Notes: generated from the sequence alone by a model not told the origin. DNA of 13,234 nucleotides from Crocinitomicaceae bacterium (GCA_015662935.1 DQTF01000022.1:1-13234), one strand, 5' to 3'; counted from the stretch's first letter, positions 1 to 8,231 are shown. Numbers and translations: made by a program.

Positions 1-1587
1 ATTGATGTAGAATACTTCAAATACACCAGCAAAAGATCAACATTTGATTTATTTTCAATGATGGGAAAAGACAGTGATTTAGGCCAGTTAGCAACCACTT
101 TCATTAGCGACTTTTGGTATTTATTTATCTTTTTAGGATTACTAATCGTACTAAGTCTCTTTCTTTACAAAAAAACTGAAAGCAAACAGAAAAGCAAACA
201 AGAATCTAACTTTTACCTAAAGAATAGTGGTGCTTTTATTGTGTTAATTTCCATTTTAATCATTATCAGTAGAGGTGGATTCTCCTTAAAACCCGTTGGG
301 ATTATCGAAGCATTCAACTACACCAAAGGAAAAAACACAAGTCTTGTACTGACTACTCCTTTTACAATTATCAAGACCATTGACCAAGGAAATTTAGAAT
401 TAGTAGAATACTTCCCTGAAGGAGAGTTATCTAAATTGTTCAATCCTATTAAAACTAGTCAACCACAACATATACTCCCAGACAGAACCAATGTAATGAT
501 TATTGTTTTGGAAAGTTTTGGGATTGAATTTATTGGAGAATATAATAATAACAATGGCTACACTCCTTTTCTAGATTCGCTAATGAAAGAGTCCTTAACT
601 TTTGACTTCGCCTTCGCAAATGGCAAAAAATCAATTGAGGCAATTCCTGCAATTATTGCATCAATGCCAAGCTTAATGGAAAACCCATATATATCTTCTC
701 CTTTTGGGGATAATGAGATCAATACATTGCCAAATATTCTGAAAAAGCATGGCTATTCATCTGCCTTTTTCCACGCAGCAACAAATGGATCTATGCGTTT
801 TGATGGATTTGCTCAACTATCGGGTTACGACAAGTATTTTGGAAGAACAGAATACAACAATGAAGATCATTTTGACCAAACTTGGGGGATTCTAGATGAG
901 TACTTTAACCCTTGGACAGCAAAGCAATTGTCCAATTTGAAAGAACCTTTCTTTTCTACTCTATTTACTATTTCTTCGCATCATCCATACTACATTCCTG
1001 AACATATGAAGGGCAAAGTAAAAAAAGGTCCTCAGAAGATTTGTGCCTCTATTAGCTATGCAGATTATTCTTTGAAGAAATTTTTCGAAGAAGCAAAAAA
1101 GCAACCTTGGTACAATAATACTTTATTTGTTCTACTAGCTGACCACACACCAAGCTCAAAGACAAAGATATACAACACTCGAACACACATGTACAAAACA
1201 CCTATAATGTTCTATCATCCAAAAGGTTACATCAAACCTAAACGTTCAAACAAACTCATTCAACAGCTAGACATCCTTCCTACAATTTTAGATTTATTAA
1301 ATATCCAAACCGATTATTACGCCTTTGGGAGTTCGCTTTATCAAAATACAAATCGAGAATCACTTGCGTATATCAGCGGATCTTACTATTATTACAACGG
1401 AAATCATATGACAACGATTGTAGAAGGAAAGGCACGTTTTTTGTATGATTTCACAGATAACAGTTTACCTGCTGTTGATTCTCTTTCTTTTTACAAAGAA
1501 GAAGCAACGAATAATGAAAATCGAGTTAAAGCAATTATTCAAACATACAGCAGAGATTTAAACTTGAATCAAACAAGAATAAAATGA
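1..1587 (+). CDS. LtaS/OpgB-like sulfatase-fold membrane phosphotransferase, 5' partial
   Basis: This is an alkaline-phosphatase-superfamily enzyme of the LTA synthase/phosphoglycerol transferase type, which moves a phospholipid head group onto an envelope acceptor outside the inner membrane. The frame is open from base 1 with no stop, so the gene begins outside the window; the first ATG inside (58) is probably internal, because the 19 codons before it read as continuous protein. Counting from that ATG, hydrophobic helices lie at about 19-38 and 59-72, followed by the catalytic domain from about 145. Metal and catalytic candidates are Glu152 (VLESFG), nucleophile Ser192 (GKKSIEA), His308/His309 (SSHHPYY) and Asp362-His363 (LADHTP). 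Ser192 sits where S. aureus LtaS has Thr300, with a matching Ser ten residues later. The family is clear; the substrate is not, and phosphoethanolamine or phosphoglycerol transfer are both possible. It overlaps the lipid kinase by 4 nt. Confidence 0.85.
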   Translation: MDVEYFKYTSKRSTFDLFSMMGKDSDLGQLATTFISDFWYLFIFLGLLIVLSLFLYKKTESKQKSKQESNFYLKNSGAFIVLISILIIISRGGFSLKPVGIIEAFNYTKGKNTSLVLTTPFTIIKTIDQGNLELVEYFPEGELSKLFNPIKTSQPQHILPDRTNVMIIVLESFGIEFIGEYNNNNGYTPFLDSLMKESLTFDFAFANGKKSIEAIPAIIASMPSLMENPYISSPFGDNEINTLPNILKKHGYSSAFFHAATNGSMRFDGFAQLSGYDKYFGRTEYNNEDHFDQTWGILDEYFNPWTAKQLSNLKEPFFSTLFTISSHHPYYIPEHMKGKVKKGPQKICASISYADYSLKKFFEEAKKQPWYNNTLFVLLADHTPSSKTKIYNTRTHMYKTPIMFYHPKGYIKPKRSNKLIQQLDILPTILDLLNIQTDYYAFGSSLYQNTNRESLAYISGSYYYYNGNHMTTIVEGKARFLYDFTDNSLPAVDSLSFYKEEATNNENRVKAIIQTYSRDLNLNQTRIK

Positions 1588-2459
1588 GACAAAAAATTCT
1601 CTTCATAATTAATCCTAAGTCTGGCGTAGGTCGTAAAAACCTTATCCCTGCATTGATTGAAGAAAATCTTGATCTTTCTCTATTTGATTACGAAATTACC
1701 TATACAGAATATAAATTACACGGAAAAATAATCGCAAAACAATCTATTAAAGATGGTTTTGATATTGTTTGTGCTGTTGGTGGAGATGGTTCTGTTCATG
1801 AAGTCGGAACAGCTTTGATTGGTTCTGATACAAAATTAGCAATATTACCTGCTGGTTCTGGAAATGGATTAGCAAGACATCTTAAGATTCCAATGAATAT
1901 TGCTGACGCAATTAAATGCATTAATGAGCATAATGCTATTAAAATGGATACCGTAAAGGTAAATGACAAAGCCTTTTTGGGTGTTGCGGGTTATGGATTT
2001 GATGCTCTTATTGCCAAAAAATTTGACACTCATACCCGCAGAGGATTGAGAGGATATGTTTATTTAATATTCAAGGAGTTTTTTAAATTCAATCCTATCA
2101 ACGTGTCAATCGACATTGATGGAAAGGTAAAAACATTGCCTGTTGTTATGCTAACAGTTGCTAATTCTTCGCAATTTGGAAATGGTTTTTCTATTTCTCC
2201 GAAATCAGATGTAACCGATGGGAAATTAGAAATGTGTATTTTAAAACCATTCTCTATCTGGTCAGCACCGTCGCTAATTTTTCGTTTTTTCAGAAAGACA
2301 AGTGATAAATCTCGATTTACAGAAACGTTATCATTTAAGAAAGCAAAAATTCATTTATCCGAAAGGCTAGCACATTATGATGGAGAACCATTTAATGTCA
2401 AAAAAGACCTTGTAGTGAATATTGTTCCTAAAAGTTTAAACATCTTAATTGGCAAATAA
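1584..2459 (+). CDS. YegS/DgkB-family lipid (diacylglycerol) kinase
   Basis: This is a soluble or membrane-associated lipid kinase that phosphorylates diacylglycerol or a related lipid with ATP. The N-terminal catalytic domain shows NPKSGVGR (residues 10-17), the nucleotide-binding GGDGS (66-70) and LPAGSGNGLARH (88-99), all hallmarks of the DAGKc domain. The C-terminal beta-sandwich domain ends with the usual YDGEP motif (about 264-269). At 291 residues it has the normal length of the family. Its ATG overlaps the stop of the upstream transferase (ATGA), so the two are probably translationally coupled. Transferases of the LtaS kind leave diacylglycerol in the membrane, and a kinase in the same operon would return it to phosphatidate; this link is inference. 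Sphingosine-type or other lipid substrates cannot be excluded. Confidence 0.88.
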   Translation: MRQKILFIINPKSGVGRKNLIPALIEENLDLSLFDYEITYTEYKLHGKIIAKQSIKDGFDIVCAVGGDGSVHEVGTALIGSDTKLAILPAGSGNGLARHLKIPMNIADAIKCINEHNAIKMDTVKVNDKAFLGVAGYGFDALIAKKFDTHTRRGLRGYVYLIFKEFFKFNPINVSIDIDGKVKTLPVVMLTVANSSQFGNGFSISPKSDVTDGKLEMCILKPFSIWSAPSLIFRFFRKTSDKSRFTETLSFKKAKIHLSERLAHYDGEPFNVKKDLVVNIVPKSLNILIGK

Positions 2460-2624
2460 ATGCCTTCAGTTTTTCTTTACCCTATTCTTCCCGCAGTAAT
2501 ATTTGGATCTCTCAATTGGTTATACTGGAGAAATCAAGGATATACATCAAAAGTTCAACTAGCGATGAATATTGCCATTTTTTATGCTGGTTTTTATCTC
2601 CTCATTAAAAAAATATTCTTCTAA
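2460..2624 (+). CDS. Small two-helix membrane protein, 54 aa
   Basis: The ATG follows directly after the TAA of the lipid kinase gene (TAA at 2457-2459, ATG at 2460-2462), an arrangement typical of coupled translation. The product begins MPSVFLYPILPAVIFGSLNW and ends KKIFF. It has two hydrophobic stretches (about 3-21 and 36-49) joined by a short polar loop with Arg, Gln and Lys, so it is a small integral membrane protein. No domain is recognised. Its position suggests a partner of the transferase or kinase, but that is only context. The main doubt is whether such a short frame is translated; its membrane-like composition and start position speak for it. Confidence 0.6.
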   Translation: MPSVFLYPILPAVIFGSLNWLYWRNQGYTSKVQLAMNIAIFYAGFYLLIKKIFF

Positions 2625-2664
2625 TATCTTCCGTAATTATCATTCATAAGAATAGGATTTTCTG

Positions 2665-2672
2665 TATCTTCG
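2665..2672 (+). promoter_or_regulatory. Bacteroidota -7 box for the EI24-like gene, leaderless layout
   Basis: TATCTTCG fits the Bacteroidota -7 consensus TAnnTTTG with one change (C for the third T). It ends only 4 nt before the ATG at 2677, so transcription would start at or next to the start codon. No clear -33 TTG is seen at the expected distance. Confidence 0.45.
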
Positions 2673-2676
2673 AGCA

Positions 2677-3438
2677 ATGAATTCAATTAAGTATCATATC
2701 ACAGGGATAGTAAAAACGGTAGAGTTGCTTTTGAAAGGGCACTACCTACTCTATTTTATTCCAGGAACAATCATTACCCTGCTATTTCTTTGGTTCAGAG
2801 AAGGTATTACAGGTGCAGATGAAGCTGTTAATATACACAGTGATTATTCATGGCTAGATTGGGCGGCAGGATATGTTAATACAGGAATACACAAAGTATT
2901 TGGAATAATTGATTCTCTTTTTGAACAATTATATATGTTCATTGTACTAACAGCTCTCTCTCCTTTTAACACTTATTTAGGAGAAAAATTAGACAACCGT
3001 TTGACGGGAACTGAATTTAAAGGTGGATTAATCCGATTTATTAATGACATCATCAGAATGGTTTTCGTTGTGATTTTAGCTTTGGTACTTGAATTTGGTT
3101 TCATGGGCATCTATTGGTTGTTTTCCAAAATGTTTGGACTTGGATTCATAGATGTCTACGTCTATTGGACCATGTCTGCATTCTTCTTTGGTTTCTCATT
3201 CTACGATTTTTCTTTAGAACGTTATGAAAAAGGTGTTTTTTCGACGCTTGGTTTTGCTTTTAAAAAACCTTTAACTATGATTTTAACAGGTGGTATCTTC
3301 TTAGTCATCTATGCAATCCCAGTTGCAGGAGTTCCACTTGCTCCCGTATTAACAGTAATGATATCAACGGTTGTTTATTTGTATATCACAAAAAAACTTC
3401 CAAAAAATAACGAATTGAAAACGACTGAAAATGACTGA
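2677..3438 (+). CDS. EI24/CysZ-like integral membrane protein
   Basis: This is a polytopic inner-membrane protein of the EI24 family (Pfam EI24, which includes the sulfate transporter CysZ). Hydrophobic segments lie at about 24-40, 87-100, 128-149, 160-178 and 201-237. The family-type element SPFNTYLGEKLDN (residues 95-107) and the later YDFSLER (176-182) support the assignment. The 253-residue length is normal. The function in this phylum is not established; sulfate permease activity should not be assumed, since no cys genes are nearby. The ATG at 2677 is chosen because a -7 box lies 4 nt before it. The 3' end overlaps the mutA start by 8 nt, so it is probably cotranscribed with mutAB, without any obvious functional link. 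Confidence 0.8.
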   Translation: MNSIKYHITGIVKTVELLLKGHYLLYFIPGTIITLLFLWFREGITGADEAVNIHSDYSWLDWAAGYVNTGIHKVFGIIDSLFEQLYMFIVLTALSPFNTYLGEKLDNRLTGTEFKGGLIRFINDIIRMVFVVILALVLEFGFMGIYWLFSKMFGLGFIDVYVYWTMSAFFFGFSFYDFSLERYEKGVFSTLGFAFKKPLTMILTGGIFLVIYAIPVAGVPLAPVLTVMISTVVYLYITKKLPKNNELKTTEND

Positions 3439-4780
3439 TTTTTTCACCGAATTTGAAAAAATAACAAAAGATGAATGGGTTTCAAAGATAGAAGCTGATT
3501 TAAAAGGGAAAGACCCCGCGTTGTTATATGTAACTGATGAAATCGAAGACATCTATTTCTCCAGCTACTATCACAATGAAGATGCCATTAAAGAAACAGA
3601 ACTTCCTGGTAATTTCCCGAATAAACGGGGAATGAATAAGCCCAACAATAATTTCAACAATGGAAAATTGATTTTGATTGGAAACGAAAGCTCTGCTAAT
3701 AAACAAGCATTAAATGCCCTTAACATAGGAGCTGATTTACTTATTTTCAAGGCAGAAAAACAGGATGTAAACTGGATAGAAGTATTGAAAGAAATTCAAT
3801 TTGAATTCATTCAAGCCCAATTTGTTATTCAATCTAAAAATGAATTCGATGCATTATTTACTATCCTCAAAGAAGAAGCAAATATTCAATACAACATTGA
3901 TTTTCATTCGGATAATTTTCAATTAGAAGACATCGATGAATTAGTAAAGAACTTTAAAGAAAAGCAACAACGATTTTGCGCGGTTAATGGTTTTAAAATT
4001 CAACAATTAGGAGCAAACGCTTGGCAAGAATTAGCATTCTCTCTAAGTACTGCTCATGAATATCTGGTGAAATTAATGGAGAACGGATTCTCTATAGACG
4101 AAGCATCAGCTTGTATCACCTTCAACATTGGAATGGGAAGCAACTACTTTCTCGAAACTACAAAACTGAGAGCATTGAAGCAATTGTGGTCGAAAGTTGT
4201 GCGAGCTTATTCTCCAGAACATTCTTGCTCTTATAACTGTCACATAAGTGCAGTAGTAACGCACATGAACAAATCACTCAAAGATCCACACACGAATTTA
4301 TTGCGACAAACTACAGAGGCAATGTCGGCCATTAACGCAGGAATTGACAACCTCATAATTCTACCGTATGACATCTTCTCCGACAATGGAGAAAGTGAAC
4401 TAGCAGGAAGAATGGCTCTCAATATCTCCTCTATTCTATGCGAAGAATCTTACTTAAACAATGTCATTGATCCTTTAGGAGGAAGCTATTCTATCGAAAA
4501 AATCACAGAGATTCTAGGCAAGAAAGCCTGGAAAGAATTTCAGCAAATGGACAGCAATGGTGGAATCTTTAGCGAGTCAATTCTTACCAACTTCACTAAA
4601 AGTATTCATTCTAAACGAGCCTTAAGAATTAACAACGTTAACGAAGGAGAAACTATCATAATTGGAGTCAACATTTACCCTCCATTAAAAGTAACTCACA
4701 ACGAATGGAATTTGAACTCAACTTATTTAGGAGTCGACCCACTCATTCTAGAAAAAGAATATAAAACCGTTACAGCATGA
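3431..4780 (+). CDS. mutA: Methylmalonyl-CoA mutase small (beta) subunit
   Basis: This is the non-catalytic partner of the adenosylcobalamin-dependent mutase that interconverts methylmalonyl-CoA and succinyl-CoA in the cytoplasm. It shares the mutase TIM-barrel fold with the next gene, seen in stretches such as IGMGSNYFLETTKLRALKQL and DPLGGSYSIEKIT, but lacks the GYHMQE segment with the catalytic His. At 449 residues it ends where the barrel ends and has no cobalamin-binding Rossmann domain; the P. shermanii small subunit is about 190 residues longer and keeps a degenerate one. Short beta subunits are, to my knowledge, common in Flavobacteria. It overlaps the EI24-like gene by 8 nt and mutB by 4 nt (ATGA), as expected for subunits made in equal amounts. 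Confidence 0.93.
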   Translation: MTDFFTEFEKITKDEWVSKIEADLKGKDPALLYVTDEIEDIYFSSYYHNEDAIKETELPGNFPNKRGMNKPNNNFNNGKLILIGNESSANKQALNALNIGADLLIFKAEKQDVNWIEVLKEIQFEFIQAQFVIQSKNEFDALFTILKEEANIQYNIDFHSDNFQLEDIDELVKNFKEKQQRFCAVNGFKIQQLGANAWQELAFSLSTAHEYLVKLMENGFSIDEASACITFNIGMGSNYFLETTKLRALKQLWSKVVRAYSPEHSCSYNCHISAVVTHMNKSLKDPHTNLLRQTTEAMSAINAGIDNLIILPYDIFSDNGESELAGRMALNISSILCEESYLNNVIDPLGGSYSIEKITEILGKKAWKEFQQMDSNGGIFSESILTNFTKSIHSKRALRINNVNEGETIIIGVNIYPPLKVTHNEWNLNSTYLGVDPLILEKEYKTVTA

Positions 4781-6909
4781 AAAGAGTCAACTTCTCAGAT
4801 ATAGCTTTTGAAACTGTTAGCGAAAAGAAATTACAAAGTAGCCAAACAGTTATAACAACTGCAGAAAAAATAGACCTGCAATCTTTCTATGAAAAGAAAG
4901 ATATAGAAAATACAGAACATATTGGATTTGTCTCTGGCATTGCTCCTTATTTAAGAGGCCCTTACTCCTCCATGTATGCAATCCGCCCGTGGACTATACG
5001 TCAATACGCAGGTTTTTCTACTGCTGAAGAATCTAATGCTTTCTACAGAAGAAATTTAGCAGCAGGACAAAAAGGCTTATCCGTTGCGTTTGATTTAGCA
5101 ACTCACAGAGGATATGATTCTGACCATCCTCGAGTAGAAGGAGATGTTGGAAAAGCAGGAGTTGCAATCGACTCCATCATGGATATGAAAGTCCTTTTCG
5201 ACCAAATCCCATTAGATAAAATGTCTGTCTCAATGACAATGAATGGTGCTGTACTTCCTATTCTTGCGTTTTATATTGTTGCAGCAGAAGAACAAGGAGT
5301 CGATCAAAAAGAATTATCTGGAACCATCCAAAATGATATTCTTAAAGAATTCATGGTTCGAAACACCTATATATATCCTCCATTACCATCGATGAGAATC
5401 ATATCGGATATTTTTGAATATACAGCGAGTAATATGCCTCGATTTAATTCAATTTCAATTTCTGGTTACCACATGCAAGAAGCTGGAGCAACCGCTGCAA
5501 TTGAATTAGCATACACCCTTGCCGATGGACTTGAATATTTGAGAGCAGGAATAAAAGCAGGAATGGACATTGATACATTTGCTCCGAGATTGAGTTTCTT
5601 TTGGGCAATCGGAATGAATCATTATACCGAAACTGCAAAAATGCGCGCAGGTAGAATTTTGTGGGCAAAATTGGTGAAGCAATTCCAACCAAAGAATGTA
5701 AAATCACTGGCATTAAGAACGCATTGCCAAACATCGGGATGGAGCTTAACAGAACAAGATCCATATAATAACGTCGCTAGAACTTGTGTCGAAGCATTGG
5801 CAGCAACACTTGGAGGAACACAATCACTTCATACAAATGCGTTGGACGAAGCAATTGCATTACCTACTGATTTCTCAGCAAGAATTGCAAGAAATACGCA
5901 GATCTATCTACAAAAAGAAATTGGTATTACACAACATGTCGATCCTCTTGGAGGAAGTTATTTTGTTGAGAAACTCACCGAAGAATTGATTGAAAAATCC
6001 TGGGAACTAATCACAGAAGTAGAAGAACTCGGTGGAATGGCAAAAGCAATTGAGACGGGACTTCCTAAAATGAGAATTGAAGAAGCAGCCGCTAGAAAAC
6101 AAGCAAGAATTGATTCTGCAAAAGATATAATCGTTGGTGTGAATCGTTTTCAATTAGAGAAGGAAACAGAAATGGATATCTTAGAGGTTGATAATTCTGC
6201 CGTTAGAATTCAACAGATTGAAGGACTTAACCAACTAAAGTCGAATAGAAATCAACAAAGCATTGATTATCTACTCGCTGAATTAACTCTTTCTGCAAAA
6301 TCAGGAGACGGTAACTTGCTTGAGATTGCAATTCGATGCGCAAGAGAAAGAGCATCATTAGGAGAGATTTCATCTGCATTAGAAAAAGAGTACGGAAGAT
6401 ACCAAGCAACTATTCGATCTATTAACGGCGTTTATTCATCAGAATCAATGGGAGATAAAGATTTTAACAAAGCTAAAGAACTAGCTGATCAATTCAGTAA
6501 ACTAGAAGGACGAAGACCAAGAATTATGGTCGCAAAAATGGGGCAAGACGGTCACGACAGAGGCGCAAAAGTAATTGCAACCTCATTTGCCGATATTGGA
6601 TTTGATGTTGACATTGGACCCTTATTCCAAACTCCTGAAGAGGCTGCAAAACAAGCGGTTGAAAATGATGTTCACATCTTAGGTGTTTCTTCTCTTGCTG
6701 CAGGACATAAAACATTAGTTCCAAAAGTAATTGCAGAATTAAAAAAACTAGGGAGAGATGATATTATGGTCATCGCTGGAGGAGTAATTCCTCGACAAGA
6801 TTATGATTTCTTGTACGAAGCGGGGGTCTTTGGCGTCTTTGGTCCTGGAACAAAAATATCTACTGCGGCTCAAGAAATATTGGAGTTATTGATAAAGAGT
6901 GTAGAATAA
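4777..6909 (+). CDS. mutB: Methylmalonyl-CoA mutase large (alpha) catalytic subunit
   Basis: This is the catalytic subunit of B12-dependent methylmalonyl-CoA mutase, linking propionyl-CoA, odd-chain fatty acid and branched amino acid breakdown to the TCA cycle through succinyl-CoA. The TIM barrel (about 40-560) keeps the residues matching P. shermanii Tyr89, Arg207 and His244: Tyr77 (TIRQYAGF), Arg195 (MVRNTYIYPP) and His232 (ISGYHMQE). The C-terminal cobalamin domain carries the base-off motif DGHDRG, with His593 as the lower cobalt ligand, then SSLAAGH and GGVIP. The 710-residue length is standard and no key residue is missing. Epimerase and the MeaB-type GTPase are not in the window. No intrinsic terminator is seen after the stop. 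Confidence 0.97.
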   Translation: MKRVNFSDIAFETVSEKKLQSSQTVITTAEKIDLQSFYEKKDIENTEHIGFVSGIAPYLRGPYSSMYAIRPWTIRQYAGFSTAEESNAFYRRNLAAGQKGLSVAFDLATHRGYDSDHPRVEGDVGKAGVAIDSIMDMKVLFDQIPLDKMSVSMTMNGAVLPILAFYIVAAEEQGVDQKELSGTIQNDILKEFMVRNTYIYPPLPSMRIISDIFEYTASNMPRFNSISISGYHMQEAGATAAIELAYTLADGLEYLRAGIKAGMDIDTFAPRLSFFWAIGMNHYTETAKMRAGRILWAKLVKQFQPKNVKSLALRTHCQTSGWSLTEQDPYNNVARTCVEALAATLGGTQSLHTNALDEAIALPTDFSARIARNTQIYLQKEIGITQHVDPLGGSYFVEKLTEELIEKSWELITEVEELGGMAKAIETGLPKMRIEEAAARKQARIDSAKDIIVGVNRFQLEKETEMDILEVDNSAVRIQQIEGLNQLKSNRNQQSIDYLLAELTLSAKSGDGNLLEIAIRCARERASLGEISSALEKEYGRYQATIRSINGVYSSESMGDKDFNKAKELADQFSKLEGRRPRIMVAKMGQDGHDRGAKVIATSFADIGFDVDIGPLFQTPEEAAKQAVENDVHILGVSSLAAGHKTLVPKVIAELKKLGRDDIMVIAGGVIPRQDYDFLYEAGVFGVFGPGTKISTAAQEILELLIKSVE

Positions 6910-6928
6910 CTGATTCAAAAAAGAATGA

Positions 6929-6936
6929 TAACTTTG
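6929..6936 (+). promoter_or_regulatory. Consensus -7 box (TAACTTTG) after mutB
   Basis: TAACTTTG matches the Bacteroidota -7 consensus TAnnTTTG exactly. It lies in the 79-nt gap after mutB and would give a leader of roughly 45-50 nt for the secreted-protein gene at 6989. A convincing -33 TTG was not found. Confidence 0.5.
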
Positions 6937-6988
6937 AAATAAGATGTTTCGGCACAGTATTTGAAATTAACGATAGAAAATAACAAAC

Positions 6989-7723
6989 ATGAAAAATATT
7001 CTTACCATTCTAAGCTTTTTATTCATCGCATCATTAAGCTATGGACAATCACCAACATACGATGATTTAAAAATTCTGTACGCTGATGCTAACTATGAAA
7101 AACTAGCAAAGGTTGCTTCTGGCTACACAGAAAAAGACAAGACTAAAAAGGACATCCTACCTTATATTTGGCTTTCTAAAGGCTTATACAAGATTTCATT
7201 GTCTGGTACTGATAATGAAAAGTTTAAAAATGCCTATAAGGATGCTATCAAGTACTTATCAAAAGGAATCAAGTATGATTTAAAGTACAACGAAGGTTCT
7301 ACAATTGCAGAACACAAAGAATTTATTGATGAATTTCAATTGAGTTTATTTGAAGTTATTGACAACGAAGTATCTGACGAGAATTTTAGAAGAGCTTACG
7401 GTTGGTGTATCAAGTACCAAAAAATAACAACTAACAAAATCGGAGTTAAATACATGATGGGAGCTTGTAAATATAGCGACCAAGATAAACCAACTGCAAG
7501 AACATTGTGGCAAGAAGCTGACAAGATGTTGAAAGAGCTTACAACAACAGATGGTTGGAGTGAGGCTGATTTAAAAATGTTTAAATTAGGATTACTTTCT
7601 TCAGCTGAGGCATTAAAGAAGACGAGACAGGGAGACAAAGCACGAGCATTATTAAACAAGACTGCACAATGGTTTGAAGAAGATGCAGACTGGAAAGAAA
7701 GATACGATGAAATCGTAAATTAA
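6989..7723 (+). CDS. Secreted protein of unknown function, possibly helical-repeat (TPR-like)
   Basis: The N-terminus is a clear Sec signal peptide: MKN, a hydrophobic core (ILTILSFLFIASL), then SYG-QS with likely cleavage after residue 19. No lipobox Cys is present, so the mature form is probably periplasmic. The rest is rich in Lys, Glu, Asp and aromatic residues and looks all-helical, with stretches such as DLKILYADANYEKLAKVASG and KARALLNKTAQWFEE that resemble TPR helix pairs; no repeat could be set out with certainty. No catalytic motif is recognised. It is preceded by a consensus -7 box and followed by an intrinsic terminator, so it seems to be its own transcription unit. A scaffold or binding role is a guess. 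Confidence 0.75.
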   Translation: MKNILTILSFLFIASLSYGQSPTYDDLKILYADANYEKLAKVASGYTEKDKTKKDILPYIWLSKGLYKISLSGTDNEKFKNAYKDAIKYLSKGIKYDLKYNEGSTIAEHKEFIDEFQLSLFEVIDNEVSDENFRRAYGWCIKYQKITTNKIGVKYMMGACKYSDQDKPTARTLWQEADKMLKELTTTDGWSEADLKMFKLGLLSSAEALKKTRQGDKARALLNKTAQWFEEDADWKERYDEIVN

Positions 7724-7741
7724 TCTCAATTAAAATAATTG

Positions 7742-7797
7742 AAAGTCATCTCCAATCTCGACTACGCTCGATGATTAGAGGTGACTTTTCTGTTTTT
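7742..7797 (+). terminator. Intrinsic terminator hairpin with T-rich tail
   Basis: The arms at 7742-7757 (AAAGTCATCTCCAATC) and 7773-7788 (GATTAGAGGTGACTTT) pair over 16 positions with one C-A mismatch and one G-T wobble. An inner TCGA/TCGA pair closes on CTACGC. The right arm runs into a T-rich tail (CTTTTCTGTTTTT). It lies just after the secreted-protein gene and before the promoter of the ftsB-like gene, as expected for a terminator. Confidence 0.8.
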
Positions 7798-7854
7798 AAC
7801 AATAGTCGTTGTAAAAGAATCTAAACCTTCTCAATAAATAGTCTTCTTCTGTCT

Positions 7855-7862
7855 TACCTTTG
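7855..7862 (+). promoter_or_regulatory. Consensus -7 box (TACCTTTG) for the ftsB-like gene, leaderless layout
   Basis: TACCTTTG is an exact match to TAnnTTTG. Only 4 nt (AACT) separate it from the ATG at 7867, so the transcript should start within a few bases of the start codon. It lies downstream of a terminator, so this gene needs its own promoter. No clear -33 element is seen. Confidence 0.65.
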
Positions 7863-7866
7863 AACT

Positions 7867-8151
7867 ATGAAGAAATATCTTCCCTATCTTAAAAATAAAT
7901 TCATTCTTGCAAGTACTGTATTCCTCATCTATACACTTTTTTTAGACGAGAATGACATCTTCTCTGTGATTTCCAGAAAGTACAAACTCAGTCAACTCAA
8001 AGAGAAAAAAGCACTAATGATTGAAAACTTGGAAGAAACAACCATTGTCTTAGAGAAACTGAAGTACCCCAGTGAAATTGAGAAATACGCTCGCGAAAAG
8101 AAATTCTTCAAGAAAGACAATGAGGATGTGTTTGTGATTTTTGAGGAGTAA
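7867..8151 (+). CDS. FtsB/DivIC-family septum formation initiator protein
   Basis: This is a small bitopic divisome protein of the FtsB/DivIC family, which forms a complex with FtsL and FtsQ/DivIB and helps activate septal peptidoglycan synthesis. The 94-residue layout is characteristic: a short basic cytoplasmic N-terminus, one transmembrane helix (about 12-26), a charged coiled-coil segment (about 35-66), then the family-type end KYPSEIEKYAREKKFFKKDN, where the P-x-x-[IL]-E-x-x-A-R-E pattern is typical. The ATG is fixed by the -7 box 4 nt before it. Proximity to methylmalonyl-CoA mutase genes is a recurring neighbourhood in Bacteroidota as I recall. The convergent SpoIID gene follows after 80 nt, and no terminator is evident in that gap. 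Confidence 0.88.
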   Translation: MKKYLPYLKNKFILASTVFLIYTLFLDENDIFSVISRKYKLSQLKEKKALMIENLEETTIVLEKLKYPSEIEKYAREKKFFKKDNEDVFVIFEE

Positions 8152-8231
8152 TTTCGACTGGTCCATCGCTTCACTTTTTGACATATTCACCACTCTATAA
8201 TTTGAAAATTAAATGAATTCTCACTGGATAG

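Noticed and set aside
58..60. ATG at 58 as the real start of the sulfatase-fold gene
   Set aside because: The frame is open through base 1 and the 19 upstream codons (IDVEYFKYTSKRSTFDLFS) read as continuous protein; the family also normally has more membrane helices before this point.
5444..5764. 106-codon open frame on the minus strand inside mutB
   Set aside because: It lies wholly within the strongly conserved mutB frame, and its translation shows no domain-like composition; it is a shadow of the coding bias of mutB.
8152..8231. Shared terminator between the convergent ftsB-like and SpoIID-like genes
   Set aside because: Only a distant, imperfect GACT...AGTC pairing was found, with no compact GC stem followed by a T-run on either strand.
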